A stretch of 64,000 nt of DNA, taken from contig CM055097.1 of NCBI GenBank assembly GCA_029204225.1, positions 3,256,620 to 3,320,619 on the forward strand. The letters are read 5' to 3'. The stretch comes from Diphasiastrum complanatum (taxonomy: Eukaryota > Streptophyta > Lycopodiopsida > Lycopodiales > Lycopodiaceae). Position 1 is the stretch's first letter, and the number at the start of each line of letters is the position of its first letter. Position numbers and translations under genes: made by a program. This document shows, in pieces, positions 53,134 through 64,000 of this stretch. The notes under the pieces were generated by a model. That model was not told the origin of the DNA. It did no database searches and saw nothing but the letters and a program-made list of their open reading frames with translations.

Positions 53134-55392
53134 TTGCGCAACTCGTAACCATGGATGTCCTAATAGAACTCAGTAGACATTTGGTGCTTCTGGTAAGTCC
53201 ATCATGACGAAAGTAATGACGAACTGTACTCCTGCAATCTTGACAAGTATATCTTCCAACATTCCTCATGGACAAACTATCATTTGAACAGCTAGCTTAA
53301 TAGCAAAAGTAACAGGCTTTATCTTTCTAAGGCCCCATTTTGTACATAGCTTTGTAGAAATCAGGTTAACTCCTGAACCGCCATCTATCACGGCTGCTTC
53401 TTCAAAAAATTGTCTATGTTGTATCGGCAGAGTGATATTCTTCTGTTCACTTTCCCAAGCTATTCCAACATGGAGTACATCGTTAGATTCTTCAAATCCA
53501 GCACAAAAAAGCGGCTCCTGATGGACTTCTGGTTCTTCTTGAGCTAACTTTTGCGCTAAGAGTTCTTTTGCTTTTGGCACCAACTTTAGGAACTCTCTCA
53601 ATAAAATATTGATCTTGCTAGACAAAATGTTCATGAGTAATTTTGTATGCGGTGCTTCTGGTTCAGTCATGTTGACAAGTTCTTTGTGATGATGTAATTG
53701 ATCATTCATATCCGTACGTAAATTTCTTGGAGGCTGTAATGGTAAAGACCGAACTTCAGTTGTTACTTTAGCAGCTTCAAGTTCCTCTTCTTCTTGCAGA
53801 TGTTTAATCCACTGTCTCATATCCTGATATCTTCGTTTTTTTGCATTAAGATTTGGATAGACTCCCGATGTTGTTGGTGTTTCGTTCAATGGTATAGAAT
53901 CAGCAGGTACTGGATCCACTAATGGTTCTTTTTTAGCTAACTTTTGTGCTTTGGAGACCACAATCAAGGGTGCACTTGGTTTATTCTGAGCTACTGATGC
54001 TTGCTTGATTGTTATCAAGTTTACAGGTGTTGTAGCTAGTGGTGGCTTCGGTCTTGCTGGACAGTCTTTATAGCAATGCCCATATCCACAATCACGACCA
54101 AATGGTACAATTTTCTCTTTATTTCGGCATTTTACAACTCTGTGATTTTCTCCACATGTAAAGCATCCAAGTGGTGCTCTAGCCCAATTTCTCGAGGCTT
54201 GTTGTTGAGTGGCAGCATAAATGGCATATTGTTCTGAAGATCCACCTTCCTGATCATTACCATAGCTCCATTGCTCTACACTTCCGTAAGGTTCTGGTTC
54301 CATCAAATTGGCAGGAGGAGTGGAGTGTTTTGGTGGGGCAGGCAAAGCTAGACGTTCCGGGTATCCAAGAGTAGATTGTTGCAGTCTTGCTGTCGGATTT
54401 CCTCCATACTCTGGATCTCGATATCCCATCTGGGCATACCGTTGCTGAATTATCTGAGGGTTGAAGTTGCAAAAAGCAGTCTCATGGTTAGGTGAACTAC
54501 ACAGATGGCAAACACTGATTTCCATTCATTTTTTCAATTGAGGACACTCGTTCACTGTGTGATTTCCTGTACAAATAGAACACCATATATTTTCGCTGGT
54601 AGGAAAAGTCTTTGCAAACTTCTCAGGTTCCTTGTTTGCTTCTTTGTGGAAATTTTCCAATGCTTTGATCTTCTCATCAAATTGCAACTACAACTTTTCC
54701 ATCTGTTTCTGCTGGGTCTTCCCAAGTTTCTCGAACTCATTGAGCATCATTTCTGTAGTAGCATTGACATTCGTTGATGCAATAGTGGTGGATGTCGTAG
54801 TAGTCTGCCCTGCCATATAAGACAACATATTGACATTCGTCTCATCATCTGAATCTTCATCCTCCTCCCGAATTGCATCGTCCATAGCATTTTGCAAAGG
54901 TGCATACTCATTATGGCGTTTCAGCTCACGTCTGATACGTTTAGGTAGACCTGACAAAAACCACATAATCATGGCATTTTTACTAATCAGCTCAGGTTCA
55001 CATTCGGATCTAAGATGTTTCACCCTTTCGATATAATCTCAAACCATTTCCCGCTTTTCCATTTTAATTTTGCTTAAAAGTAGGAAATGGTCTTCCATAA
55101 ACTTCCTCGGTTTGAACCGTGTGATAAGGGCTTGTTTAACAACCTCCCAATCTGTACGCTTAGTTTCATCTTGGTTATAATACCAATCTTGTGCTGCGCC
55201 TATTAAGGCTATAGGAAATAGCTTAAGTTTATCTTGAGGATAAATCTCACCATAGACCTCACAGGATTCAGCATAGATTTGAAGAAATCTAATTGGATCT
55301 GTTAATCCATTATATTTGGGTAGATCCAATCAAGGTGGTCTTCTTACAATAATTGGATTGACCTCCTGTGGAGCACCTCCAGGAGCAGCCAT
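53134..55392 (-). pseudogene. Gypsy C gag and protease, most complete of the three
   Basis: ATG at 55392 (MAAPGGAPQEVNPI). Order: gag fold (LTDPIRFLQIYAESCEVYGE, GAAQDWYYNQDETKRTDWEV, FLSGLPKRIRRELKRHNEYA), Thr-rich AGQTTTTSTTIAS, CCHC-type motifs CSICTGNHTVNEC, CHLCSSPNHETAFC, CFTCGENHRVVKC and GHCYKDCPARP, acidic linker, protease loop AAVIDGGSGVNLISTKLC. Stops: TGA 55330-55332 (CGA in B), TAA near 55038, TAG 54688-54690 (shared by A, B, C), TGA 54526-54528 (shared with A), TGA near 53267 (shared by all), TGA near 53169 (shared with B). Frame is otherwise continuous, including a 419-codon run from 54525 to 53266. Confidence 0.88.
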
Positions 55393-56568
55393 CTTTACAA
55401 ATTTAGATCAAATTGATAATGAGATTGGATATAGATTTTTCCAAAAAACTATCTCAGATTAGATCTGCTAGCTCTATTCCACTTTTCAAGAATCTGATTC
55501 TATATGATGAAAAAACTTTCTGAAATTTGATCAATCGATACTTCTCAAAAATGATAAATCTCTCAGAATCCAATTCAGGATATATCAGATTTGATCCAAA
55601 TTCTGACAGAGACTTGAAACTAAAAATAGGACTGGCGAAGGTTCTCTAGGCGAAGGTTCAACAGTGTTATTTTTTGAGAAAAAAACTCTCTAAACACTTT
55701 TCTGGCAATTTCTTGGAAAACAACCTTCGTCGACTTCTCAGATGGAAGATCTAGCACAGATAAAACTATGGAAAACCGAACGAAAGTTTCTGACACAAGG
55801 AAATACAGTTTCTGTAATCTGGCGAGGGTAAAAATCAAGATTTTTTGTAATCTGATCAAGAAGAATCTTCGTTAAACTCAAAAATAGTATTTTTCTATAA
55901 ATAGAATGTTCTGAAAACTCAGCGAAGGCAAAGGATCAAGAGTAATAGTGGTAATTTTGCAAAAAAGTGACTTTTTTGACAAAAATATGACAATATGACA
56001 ACTGATCCTTTGAAACCTTTTCTATTTTTGATATTATTCTTCGTCGATCTGGCAGTAGATAGATCTGAATCACATCTAAGCACAATGAATTGTGCGAAGG
56101 TTCTTTTTCTGTATATTTTAGGGTTTTGATAATTTTTTATGTTTTTTGTTGGTTTTTCTGATGTTTTTGGAAATCTGCTGAGATTTAATCTTCGCCCTTC
56201 AAACTGAAGGTTTTGTAAACAAAACCAAAAGTGTCTGCAACACGGCGAAGGTTTCCTAAAAGAGGGTAAAAAGTTCTGAGCTCTGATGGCGCCTTTTGTC
56301 TATTTTTGACCAAATTTGACAGATTTGACCGATTTTTGTTATTTTCTCTAATATCTCAGATCCAAATGGATCTTACGATTGGTGATCTGAATAGCTTTCC
56401 CTGTTTAATAATCAGATTATATTTCAAACAAGAAAATCCACTCAAATCAAGCAAAATCAATCCCAAACTAACCCTAAAATGCAGATTTAACACTATTCAT
56501 GCCACGACAAGATGTCTGTTGCAAGCTAACCATCAACCAAATATGCTGCAAACTGAAAAATTGGCGTA
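55393..56568 (-). other. Gypsy C leader
   Basis: Non-coding, homologous to 47947-49170, with the same dispersed GGCGAAGGTT-type motifs. Confidence 0.75.
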
Positions 56569-56588
56569 GCTCCCTGGCATCGGTGCCA
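56569..56588 (-). other. Decayed Asp-tRNA primer site of gypsy C
   Basis: Minus strand TGGCACCGATGCCAGGGAGC: the B site with three changes. Confidence 0.85.
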
Positions 56589-56592
56589 AAAT

Positions 56593-57351
56593 TGTAGTGG
56601 GTTTCTTTCCTTGCCTAACCTGAATCCGAGATCTAGTCAATCTAGCATCAAAGAGACGGAGTTAGTTGTCACGCGTAGGTTTGTTCCCATGAGAGCGATA
56701 GTATAGTTCAGATTTCAACATAAATGGAGGATCTACCACTACATCCATTAACACTAAGCATTAACACTACATCCATTAACCCTACTTCCATTAACCCTAA
56801 ATCCACAACAATGATAGAAACTTACTCTTCTCTCTTTCCCTTTCTCTCTCACAAAAAGCATAAGAAATACCAATCCCAATAATGATCAGATCCAACAATT
56901 AGCAAAATCCAAAGAAAGCATGAGAAATGGAGGAAAAGAGAGGAAGAGCAAGGACATTCATCAATCCATTTCTAAAGAGAACCAATCTGCTTTATTGAAA
57001 TGAGGAAATGAACATCAGGAGCAACTCAAGTTGGTCTCTTTTTATAGTAGAGAGGAGGACCCTGGCCTTTGAATCCTATTGGTCTAGTCTTGCCTCTCTT
57101 TCTATTCAAATTTAAAAAAGTGTGGGAACCATCAAAATTGGAGGGAAACCCAAATTTATTCACTAACTTGACATTTAGGCCCTGCGACATTAAAAGTCCC
57201 GCAAGAAGGCCTAAAGTCCTTTATTAACTTTTAACTAATAAATCAAATACCTATGTGATCATCGGGTTGGACTTACACACGCAGGGTGCCAAATCCCTCT
57301 CACTTATTAACTAGGGTTCGGGTTGCCTTGGGATCCGCAAACCCTCCAACA
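56593..57351 (-). mobile_element. Gypsy C 5' LTR (759 bp)
   Basis: Minus strand TGTTGGAGGGTTTGCGG to CCCACTACA; about 96% like the A LTR over the stretch compared by eye, consistent with the age of the inverted duplication. Confidence 0.92.
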
Positions 57352-57739
57352 AATGGATATGTTGATTCACTAAGCATGGAATACAGTAGTACATATGAAA
57401 CATCATTTACAAACTGTATTTTAGACAATGGTATTGGGTGCGAATCACATTACCTCAAGTATTCGTAAGGTAACCAGAGTGTCGGAGAGTCCAACTAGTC
57501 ATGAATGTCGCTTTCTTCCCAATCGCACTTCCTTTGCCGTTTTCCACTGGCTTAGCCATAGGTGGTTGGATAGATGATGATATCAGAGGAACGACAATTG
57601 CATAATGTTGTCACAGGTCACTGTGAAAAATCTCGTTTGCAAATCAATGGACAACAGCTGCAGTGATGGCCAGACAGGGTGGAAACACTTCTCTTTGGCA
57701 CTGAAATTTTCTAAAAGTGATCTCTTTGTTAGCGAAGGA

Positions 57740-58090
57740 TAGGCAGGTCACAAGTAGCAGGCAGGTCGCAGGTCTGTGAGCTGTCTTTTCTTCTGTAGAC
57801 AACGATGAAATGCCACAAATAGGTAGGATAGATCATAGTTCACAGGCCACGGGCAGCAGGCAGGGTGGCCACAGGTAGACAGCCCATAGGTGGCCGCAGA
57901 CAGTAGGCTAGGTAGGTAGAGAAGGCAGGTCACAGGTAGAACAAGGCCTGCAAACTGGCCACATGTACAGTAAGTGGCAGGCCCAAAGACAGCAGGCAGG
58001 CCGGAAAAAATGAGCAGGCCGCAAGTATGTGAGCAGGCTAAAAAAAAGTAGCTAGGAGATCGTAGGGCCTATGGCAGGTAGATAGATACA
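57740..58090. repeat. Degenerate minisatellite (right arm)
   Basis: GCAGG/AGGTCACAGG-type short repeats, the inverted counterpart of 29040-29400. Confidence 0.6.
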
Positions 58091-58367
58091 CGGACAACAA
58101 ATGACAATAGGTTCTCAGAGAGCTCGCTGTTGGGCAGGCGGGGTTGAGCTCCAAACGAGTTTTAGATCCACATGTGTAGAGGTAGTTGTAGTGGAATAAT
58201 CTGAATTTCAGTCGCTGGTGAATATGTCTTGGCTTAACTCTTTGGAAGCTTGTAGATGAAGCAACTATTGCTGTCGCAGTGGTTAACCTTGATCACACCC
58301 ACATGACAAGCAAACCAAACATCCCTTTTGTACACCCTAGAAGCCCAAAATGTCAATGGCTAGTGGG

Positions 58368-58851
58368 CCTACCTCCCAAATTTTTTAGCCGCCAAGTTAG
58401 TTTGGCATTTATTATCCAAATTTTGGGTGAGGCTCTTTTTCAACCCCTATTTCTAGTAGGCAGCCTTCATTTTTCTCTGGGTACCTTTGTTTTTGGCCTT
58501 TCTTCGATTTTTCAAGGGCCATGCACCTACTGCTCATTTATCTGGATTTTTGGCCAGTTGGGTAACCACTTGGCCCACACGTTTTGTTAATTGCCCATAA
58601 ATTGTCCAAACTTTGTCGTTAGGGTTTCTATGACTCCTTGACACTGAATTCATATTTTTCGGTCCCATTTTTACCTGAAACCTTTCTTTCTTGGTTTTTT
58701 CTTTTGTGGTTGACTTTTTCGGCATTCATGACTAGGGCTCCCACGACAACACGGTTTCGTTGAGTGATCATATTACATGCCGGTTTTTCAGTTATTGCGA
58801 ACTTAAGCTTCAATATTAGCCCGATTTTTCGTGCGAGAATATCGGCTAACA
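58368..58851 (-). repeat. LTR-like TGTTAGCC repeat (right arm)
   Basis: Inverted counterpart of 27253-27736, ending ATATCGGCTAACA on the plus strand and followed by GTCCT (AGGAC at 27248-27252 on the left). Confidence 0.6.
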
Positions 58852-58856
58852 GTCCT

Positions 58857-59385
58857 CACAAGATCCAGGAGAAGATTACCCTTTCAAGGGTGATCTCATT
58901 ACTCCAACAAGAGGAGGCCAGAAGATTTGCAACCCCCTCAAGCACAGGGTCAGATCCTCAAGCTCTATATTCCAGAAATTAGAAGTTCAGATCAAAAAAG
59001 AAGAGCACTAGACATGAGATCAAGAACTGCAGAACTTTAAAATTCAATAATGAGAAGAAGAAGCAATTCCAACAAGAAAATTCTGCCTCAACCAGTTTTT
59101 CGATATAAGAAAAAGAAGAAGAAGATGAAGCATCTTTTATGACCAAGGTCGAAGAACAACAAGATATTGATTCCTAGTATCTCGATTCTGGAGCAACTCA
59201 ACACATGACTCACCATCAAGATTGGTTCAAAGATTATGAATCTTTCACCCATTCTCGAGTTGTGCAACTTGGAGACAACTCATCACATTCGATTCAAGGT
59301 GAAGGAACAATTAGAATCGAATTTTAGAAAGGTGAAGTCAACTTGCTGTCTAACGTTCTCCACGTTCCAAATTTGACCGTTTGTT
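58857..59385 (+). pseudogene. Older copia gag-protease remnant with the empty target site
   Basis: Plus strand: LLQQEEARR, the half-lost knuckle HEIKNCR, an Asp/Glu-rich run, then TAG in place of Trp and YLDSGATQHMT followed without interruption by HHQDWFKDYESFTHSRVVQL, SIQGEGTIRI and LLSNVLHVPNLT. This is the retropepsin region of a copia element. The bases ACTCA at 59208-59212 are the single-copy target that became duplicated around the copia element in the other arm. Confidence 0.9.
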
Positions 59386-59656
59386 CTTGCTTGATTAAAT
59401 CGAAATCGCCAATCTAGATCAATATTTGAATGTTGTTTTGTAATAGATTGATTTGTAGATCCATTTAGGGTCCTAATTACTAGCTTTTTAACATTTCCTA
59501 TTATGTAAGATTTTATTTTCTCCTAGAAAAGGGTCTTTTATTTTCCAAGAAACAAAATTAAATGGCTTATCCTAGAAATCCTCATCAAATCCTTTAGTTG
59601 AAAAAGTCACAATTTTTTTTGGCACTTGCATAATATGCAAGGAAAGGCTCGAGGGC

Positions 59657-59893
59657 CTATGGCCTTTCCCTGGCCAAAAAGCCTTGCCCAAGGTTGTAGT
59701 AACCAAATCTGTAGGCAGTAGGCATAGTGGCCGGCCAATCTAATGATATCATCTTTTTGGTGTGCGGCAACAACTGAGAACCTACATAAGCTCTCGTAGG
59801 AATCTTTGTAGTTTTCAAAACTACCTGGGATGAGTGGCCATGTGAATATGAGGGCTGAACTTGTGGATGGTCGTAGCTCAAAAACCTAGACAT
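59657..59893 (-). other. Open frame shared by both arms, unassigned
   Basis: 78 residues on the minus strand (FLSYDHPQVQPSYSHGHSS and onward), also open in the left arm at 20332-20556. No motif recognised; it may be one frame of a lost retroelement protein. Confidence 0.3.
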
Positions 59894-59955
59894 CTAGAGG
59901 AAACTCCATGGGCGGTAGATATAAATTGTAAGCATCGAAGTTTTTGTAGAATAGA

Positions 59956-60960
59956 TAGGTAGGTTGCTAAAGTCGTATACCACTCAGGAATTGTGTCAAC
60001 GTCTACCCTCAAAAGTTCTCTTAAGTGACCAGTCTCCCACTCATCATCTGTTTCAATAACCCCATCCAGCTCGCAAATACAATTGTTTAACGCTTGCAGT
60101 TTAGGTGGCTTGCTTTGGAGGGTGTAGTAGAACTCCTGAAGGGAGATTATCCACTTCATTAAGCGCTCAGGAGGTTCTAGTTTATTTATCATCAAGGTGA
60201 CTGCAGTACTCTTGGTAAAGAAAGTCACTTTCCGATGCAATAGGTAATGCCTTAGTTTGGCGGCTATCCCCAAACAAATTTTCTTAGCCTTATTATAATT
60301 AAATTTAGTTTTGTTTAGTTAGTTTTCTCCCTATAAAAATAATAGGGTGATATTTTTTATCCCAAATCTGGGCTAGACAACAGTTTCTGCACGTGTCCGT
60401 GGTACTTGTGAAAAGGAAGAACTCCCTGTCATACATAGGTGGTTTCAATATTGGAGCGTTAGCCAAAGCTACTTTCAATTCTTGAAAAGTCTTTCCAGAT
60501 GCCTCAGGTCCACTCCACGTTGGTTTTCAATAAGCCAATCATCTAATAAGTACACGTGGCATAGGCCATGACATATCTTTTGTAATAACTGCTCGAGCCT
60601 AAGAAGGTCTAAAGTTGGGACACCGTAGTTGGTGCCATCATGGCTAGGAGCATAGCTAATTTTTCCGGGTCAGTTGCCATGTCGTACTTACTTATGACAT
60701 GTCCTAACAGTACCCCGTAAGAAATTCCGAATAGGCACTTGTTAGTGTTCAAGGCTATACAAGTTACTGCGCACTTCTGAAAACACTTCTCTAGCATGGT
60801 GAGATGTTCTGTGATGGTGGGTGCCCCACAGAGGTCATCTATAAAAAAAAATTTCATTAACGACACCTCTAAGATGGAAGTGACGGTTTGGGTGGAGCTC
60901 CCATCATATTTGGTGCATCAATCCGTGGAACCTATCCACTTTGGGAGGAGGCTAATCTGA
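59956..60960 (-). pseudogene. Gypsy pol fragment: RT palm and RNase H
   Basis: Minus strand, from about 60960: TSILEVSLMKFFFIDDLCG (RT catalytic box FIDD), ALNTNKCLFG, LLGHVISKYDMATDPEKL, then, with frameshifts and stops, TFQELKVALANAPILKPP, the RNase H start (EFFLFTSTTDTC), and KLRHYLLHRKVTFFTKSTAV to LMKWIISLQEFYYTLQ. Another gypsy family than A/B/C. It ends exactly where the inverted-repeat arm begins. Confidence 0.8.
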
Positions 60961-62995
60961 CTTCTCACTCATGGTGCTCTAGCAGAAATTCAATACTTAG
61001 GCGATGGATGGTGGATGATGAGTGTGATATCCTACTCTTGCTTATCTATGGCTCCCTACCAGGTTATATCCAAGGCAATCCCTACTGAATATACCTAAGG
61101 CTTCTCCCAACTAGACGAGGTAGGAATATGTGACCAAGATGTTGATGGTAATTGTGAATATGTACAGGCCTAAGTATAAAGATATCTCACTGTTTCACTT
61201 TTGGCGGTGACAGATCTCATTTTCACACTTGGATTGATGATGCTAAATTTTCAAGTTTTGATCTTTCGAGAGGTATTGGGGTATGACTCTGCTAGTTTTA
61301 GCTCTGGAGAATTCGCACACAAGTGAAGAGGGTCACACAAAGGTGAAGCTTGCCAAAACGAGTACCGTGCGAGTACTATTTGAGAAAAGATCAAGAATTT
61401 GTATCGTTAGATAATTTGGAGGAGGTTGCTATGTTTCTCTCACCTTCTTTGGACTTTCCTGATATTTCTAGAGCATCTAGTCCTTAGGGCAAAAGTACCT
61501 CCAACCTCTTCGCACAGGCCAATTTTGATCATTTTAAGGGGGCCTTTTTCGATTTCTTGGTCAAGATATGTAAGTAGAGTATTCGCACATGTGTTAAAGT
61601 TTTCGCTGGGAATCTATGTGAATACTTACCAATGAGTGGGATGGATTACTTGAGGGCTTGGTGTGAGTGATGGGTTGCTGATTTTTTTAGCCATTGTATC
61701 TTTCTGGCATGTTTTTACAGACTTTCGGTTCAATTTTCTCTCAACTGAACCATTAACATTCAATCACACCATTCACATTCTAGAAACTTTAATTTTCTTC
61801 ATTTTCTTTTTTTACACCATTTAGATCGGACACGCGTAACGTAGAGAAAACTGCGTCAACATGCTTGGCTCTGATTTTTGCTACAAGGTTCATGACTATA
61901 GTTTCCACGCAACGGCTACCTAATGGCACATTGAGATAAGACTCACACTTTTCACAATCAGTTTATCTTCATGATGCCATTTTTTTGTACGTTGTCTTCT
62001 TTCAGTTGGAATAGAGTGTGGTATGTAGCCATAAACAGTTTTGGTTTGAAGAAGGGTTTATGAAGTATTTTTGTTGATTTTGAGTTTTAAGAATTGATCA
62101 TACTTTCTTAAAACAATAAAACCATCATTGTTGGGTGTGTATTATGTTTGAGTCCATCGTTCCTAGGGTGATTGAATCGTACATTCGCATTCCTTTAACC
62201 GAGTAATTAGTTTTGATATCAATACTGAAGCATTTGGCACTATCACGAGTACGAAAATTGGATTGAGATTATAGCTAGGCTGTGAAAAATATGAGTGATT
62301 TACCTATTTGTTGTTGTTTTCAATGTATGAAACGGGAAAAAATTTGGGCCACGTGTTGTTAACGTCGCATTGGAGTACATGTGTTAGGGAAGAGTAAGAA
62401 AAGGATTTTTTCACAATTTGATGTTTTACTAAGTCGTCTGGCATATTTTCCGGTTGGTAAAATGACTATACAGAATCGTCAAGTTGTAAAACATTTTTTC
62501 GGATTTCGTCAATTCTGAAACGTATCAATTGAACCCGACCTCTGTGAAACACCAGAGCGGGCAGTCCACCATCTGCGGTTGAAATACACCGCCTTGGTTA
62601 AGCGTCACACCACTAGTCACAGCCGCCATCGGTACTGTCTAGTGAAATACCTAGACCCGACACTCAACAAAAATACCACTGCTTATCAAACAAAGTGGTG
62701 TGTATAACTTGCACCCCACGAGCACATCATAGGCAATAAATCGGTTTTAAGCCCATGTAAGATTTTTACTAACTGTAAGCCGAATTCAATGGGGAAAGAG
62801 ACATTAGCAAGATCCTAATGCGAATTAGTGATCAGAAGTTTTATGGAATCGTAACCCTAGAAAACTAGTGAATCATTGCACCAAAATTGACAGCAGCCCT
62901 CCTTGCACCGTATCTCTGAGAGCCTAGAAAACCCTCATCGGTTGGGGAGCACGGGGAAATAGAGAAGGTCATCAGGGTTGGAAGTGGCAAATCCT
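60961..62995. other. Intergenic, no gene recognised
   Basis: About 2 kb without a recognisable frame. 62540-63045 is less AT-rich and non-coding; it joins the copia RT fragment at about 63047. Confidence 0.5.
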
Positions 62996-64000
62996 CTATT
63001 GCTCACATAGGGCCGAACCGCCATTAGAGGTGGGGCCCCTTGACCCTTTGAGGTCAGGACGTGTGTTATTTGCAAGATACATCAGTGATCCGATCAACTT
63101 CTTGTATGGTGTATGCTGCATCAATTCTCTTTCTTCTTCAGTCTTTGAACAATCTTCATTCATCAATACTGTTCTTGCAAGCATTGGAGTATTCACTCCT
63201 TTGCAATTCAACATCTCGAAGTCCTCTAGGATTTTCTGGGTATATCTGGACTGATGAAGGTACAATTTACCTCCCTCATAGTCCCTATCAATTTGTAAGC
63301 CAAGATAATATATGGCTTCTCCCAAGTCTGCAATCTCGAAATGTTTCGAGATGTCATACTTCACCTCATCAATAACTTCTTCACTTTTGCAGAGTTTTAG
63401 AGTGTCGTCCACATATACAACTACAATGATGATCTTCCCATCTGTAATTCTTACATAAACATTGGAATCAACCATTAGTAGCTTAAATCCTAAGGATTTC
63501 AGGGCTTGATCTTTCTTCTTATACCATTGTCGCACTGATTGCTTTAAACTGTAGATACTCATGTGCATTCTGCATGCATAAGTAGGAAGTGAGTTCAAAA
63601 TGTAGCCTGGAGGTTGATCCATATAGACTTCTTCATCTAGCTCGCCATGCAAGAACACTGTCTTTTCGTCCATGATGTGAATCCTGAGATCATAAGCAAC
63701 TGCATATGCAAACAATAAACGTAGGGACGAATGTTTTATGACAGGAGATAAGGTCTCAGCATAGTCAATACCATATCTCTGAGAAAACCCCTTCGCTACA
63801 AGTCTTCCTTTATACTTAGAAATATCTCCATTCGATCCATACTTCAGCTTGTATACCCACTTGCATTTTACAATCTTTCGCTTATCTAGTAATGGCTGCA
63901 ATGTCCATACCCGATTCTTCCTCATGGATTCCATCTCCTCATTCATGGCTTGGATCCATTTGTCCTTCTCTGGACATTCAATTGCTTCCTTGAATGTCTC
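62996..64000 (-). pseudogene. Copia reverse transcriptase fragment, continues beyond the window
   Basis: Minus strand, open from the window edge: KWIQAMNEEMESMRKNRVW, KCKWVYKLKYGSNGDISKYK, GRLVAKGFSQRYGIDYAETL, HIMDEKTVFLHGELDEEVY (first catalytic Asp), SIYSLKQSVRQWYKK, VVVYVDD (catalytic box), YYLGLQIDRD and NTRPDL. At about 63047, right after RPDL, copia similarity stops and unrelated sequence adds about 17 codons before TAG. RNase H is missing. Several usual residues are altered (YGLKQ is YSLKQ; DVKTAFLHG is DEKTVFLHG), so it is decaying though free of stops for over 330 codons. A family different from the element at 21006-26897. Confidence 0.88.

Larger units (their letters stand above)
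52054..57351 (-). mobile_element. Gypsy copy C, minus strand, truncated before RT
   Basis: 5' LTR 56593-57351, decayed primer site 56569-56588, leader, gag, protease, linker and the first 75 codons of the RT frame, ending abruptly at 52054 within LLLI. The flank after the LTR (AATGGATATGTTGATT) is the reverse complement of the flank of copy A, so both come from one insertion. C keeps the gag N-terminus that A has lost. Confidence 0.92.
52054..59955 (-). repeat. Right arm of the large inverted duplication
   Basis: Mirror of 20258-34039. The outer end is at 59955 (left partner 20258), where homology stops after TCTATTCTAC (read on the left plus strand) and the flanks become unrelated: coiled-coil frame on the left, gypsy RNase H on the right. 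The inner end is the C truncation. This arm has no copia insertion and keeps the empty site at 59208-59212. Confidence 0.85.

Noticed and set aside
1-64000. CRISPR array or prokaryotic features
   Set aside because: Split genes, LTR elements and plant tRNA primer sites show a plant nuclear genome; the repeats seen are tandem or dispersed without spacer architecture.

Overview
This window is nuclear DNA of a land plant. Three things support that. It holds a split gene with GT-AG introns for a plant-type DNA-3-methyladenine glycosylase. Its Ty1/copia element has a primer-binding site matching the 3' end of plant initiator methionine tRNA. Its Ty3/gypsy elements have a primer-binding site matching plant Asp tRNA. 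Introns of 2 to 3 kb and about 40 kb of nested LTR retrotransposons suggest a large, repeat-rich genome; the species cannot be told from the sequence.

Layout. 1-2,029 is the 3' end of an LTR element whose roughly 1 kb LTR carries internal tandem repeats. 3,135-12,948 (+) is the only host gene recognised: a six-exon DNA-3-methyladenine glycosylase with all splice sites intact but about six single-base indels in its exons. 13,170-18,960 is intergenic and includes a diverged tandem duplication. 18,988-20,330 holds gypsy debris: an RNase H domain and a stop-riddled coiled-coil frame.

20,258-34,039 and 52,054-59,955 are two arms of a large inverted duplication. The left arm was later entered by a nearly intact copia element (21,006-26,897; LTRs about 99% identical; 5-bp TGAGT target duplication). 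The right arm keeps the empty target site at 59,208-59,212, so the order of events can be read. Both arms include the same gypsy insertion, called A on the left (+) and C on the right (-).

The centre holds the rest of A (to 39,882) and a second gypsy copy, B (39,883-49,951, -), joined tail to tail with A. A has tandemly duplicated its RT-RNase H region. B has lost RT-RNase H entirely and carries a solo LTR inside gag. C stops just before RT. The family has several CCHC motifs in gag, no chromodomain, and a further reading frame of about 730 codons downstream of integrase that ends in coiled coil (clearest in B, 42,379-40,177). I cannot assign that frame to a known family. Many stop codons in these copies sit where a sister copy has CGA, as expected from methylated-cytosine decay.

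60,960-59,956 (-) is a fragment of another gypsy pol, and 64,000-62,996 (-) a copia reverse transcriptase running off the window. I found no CRISPR array, rRNA gene or tRNA gene, but tRNA genes could not be searched systematically by eye.
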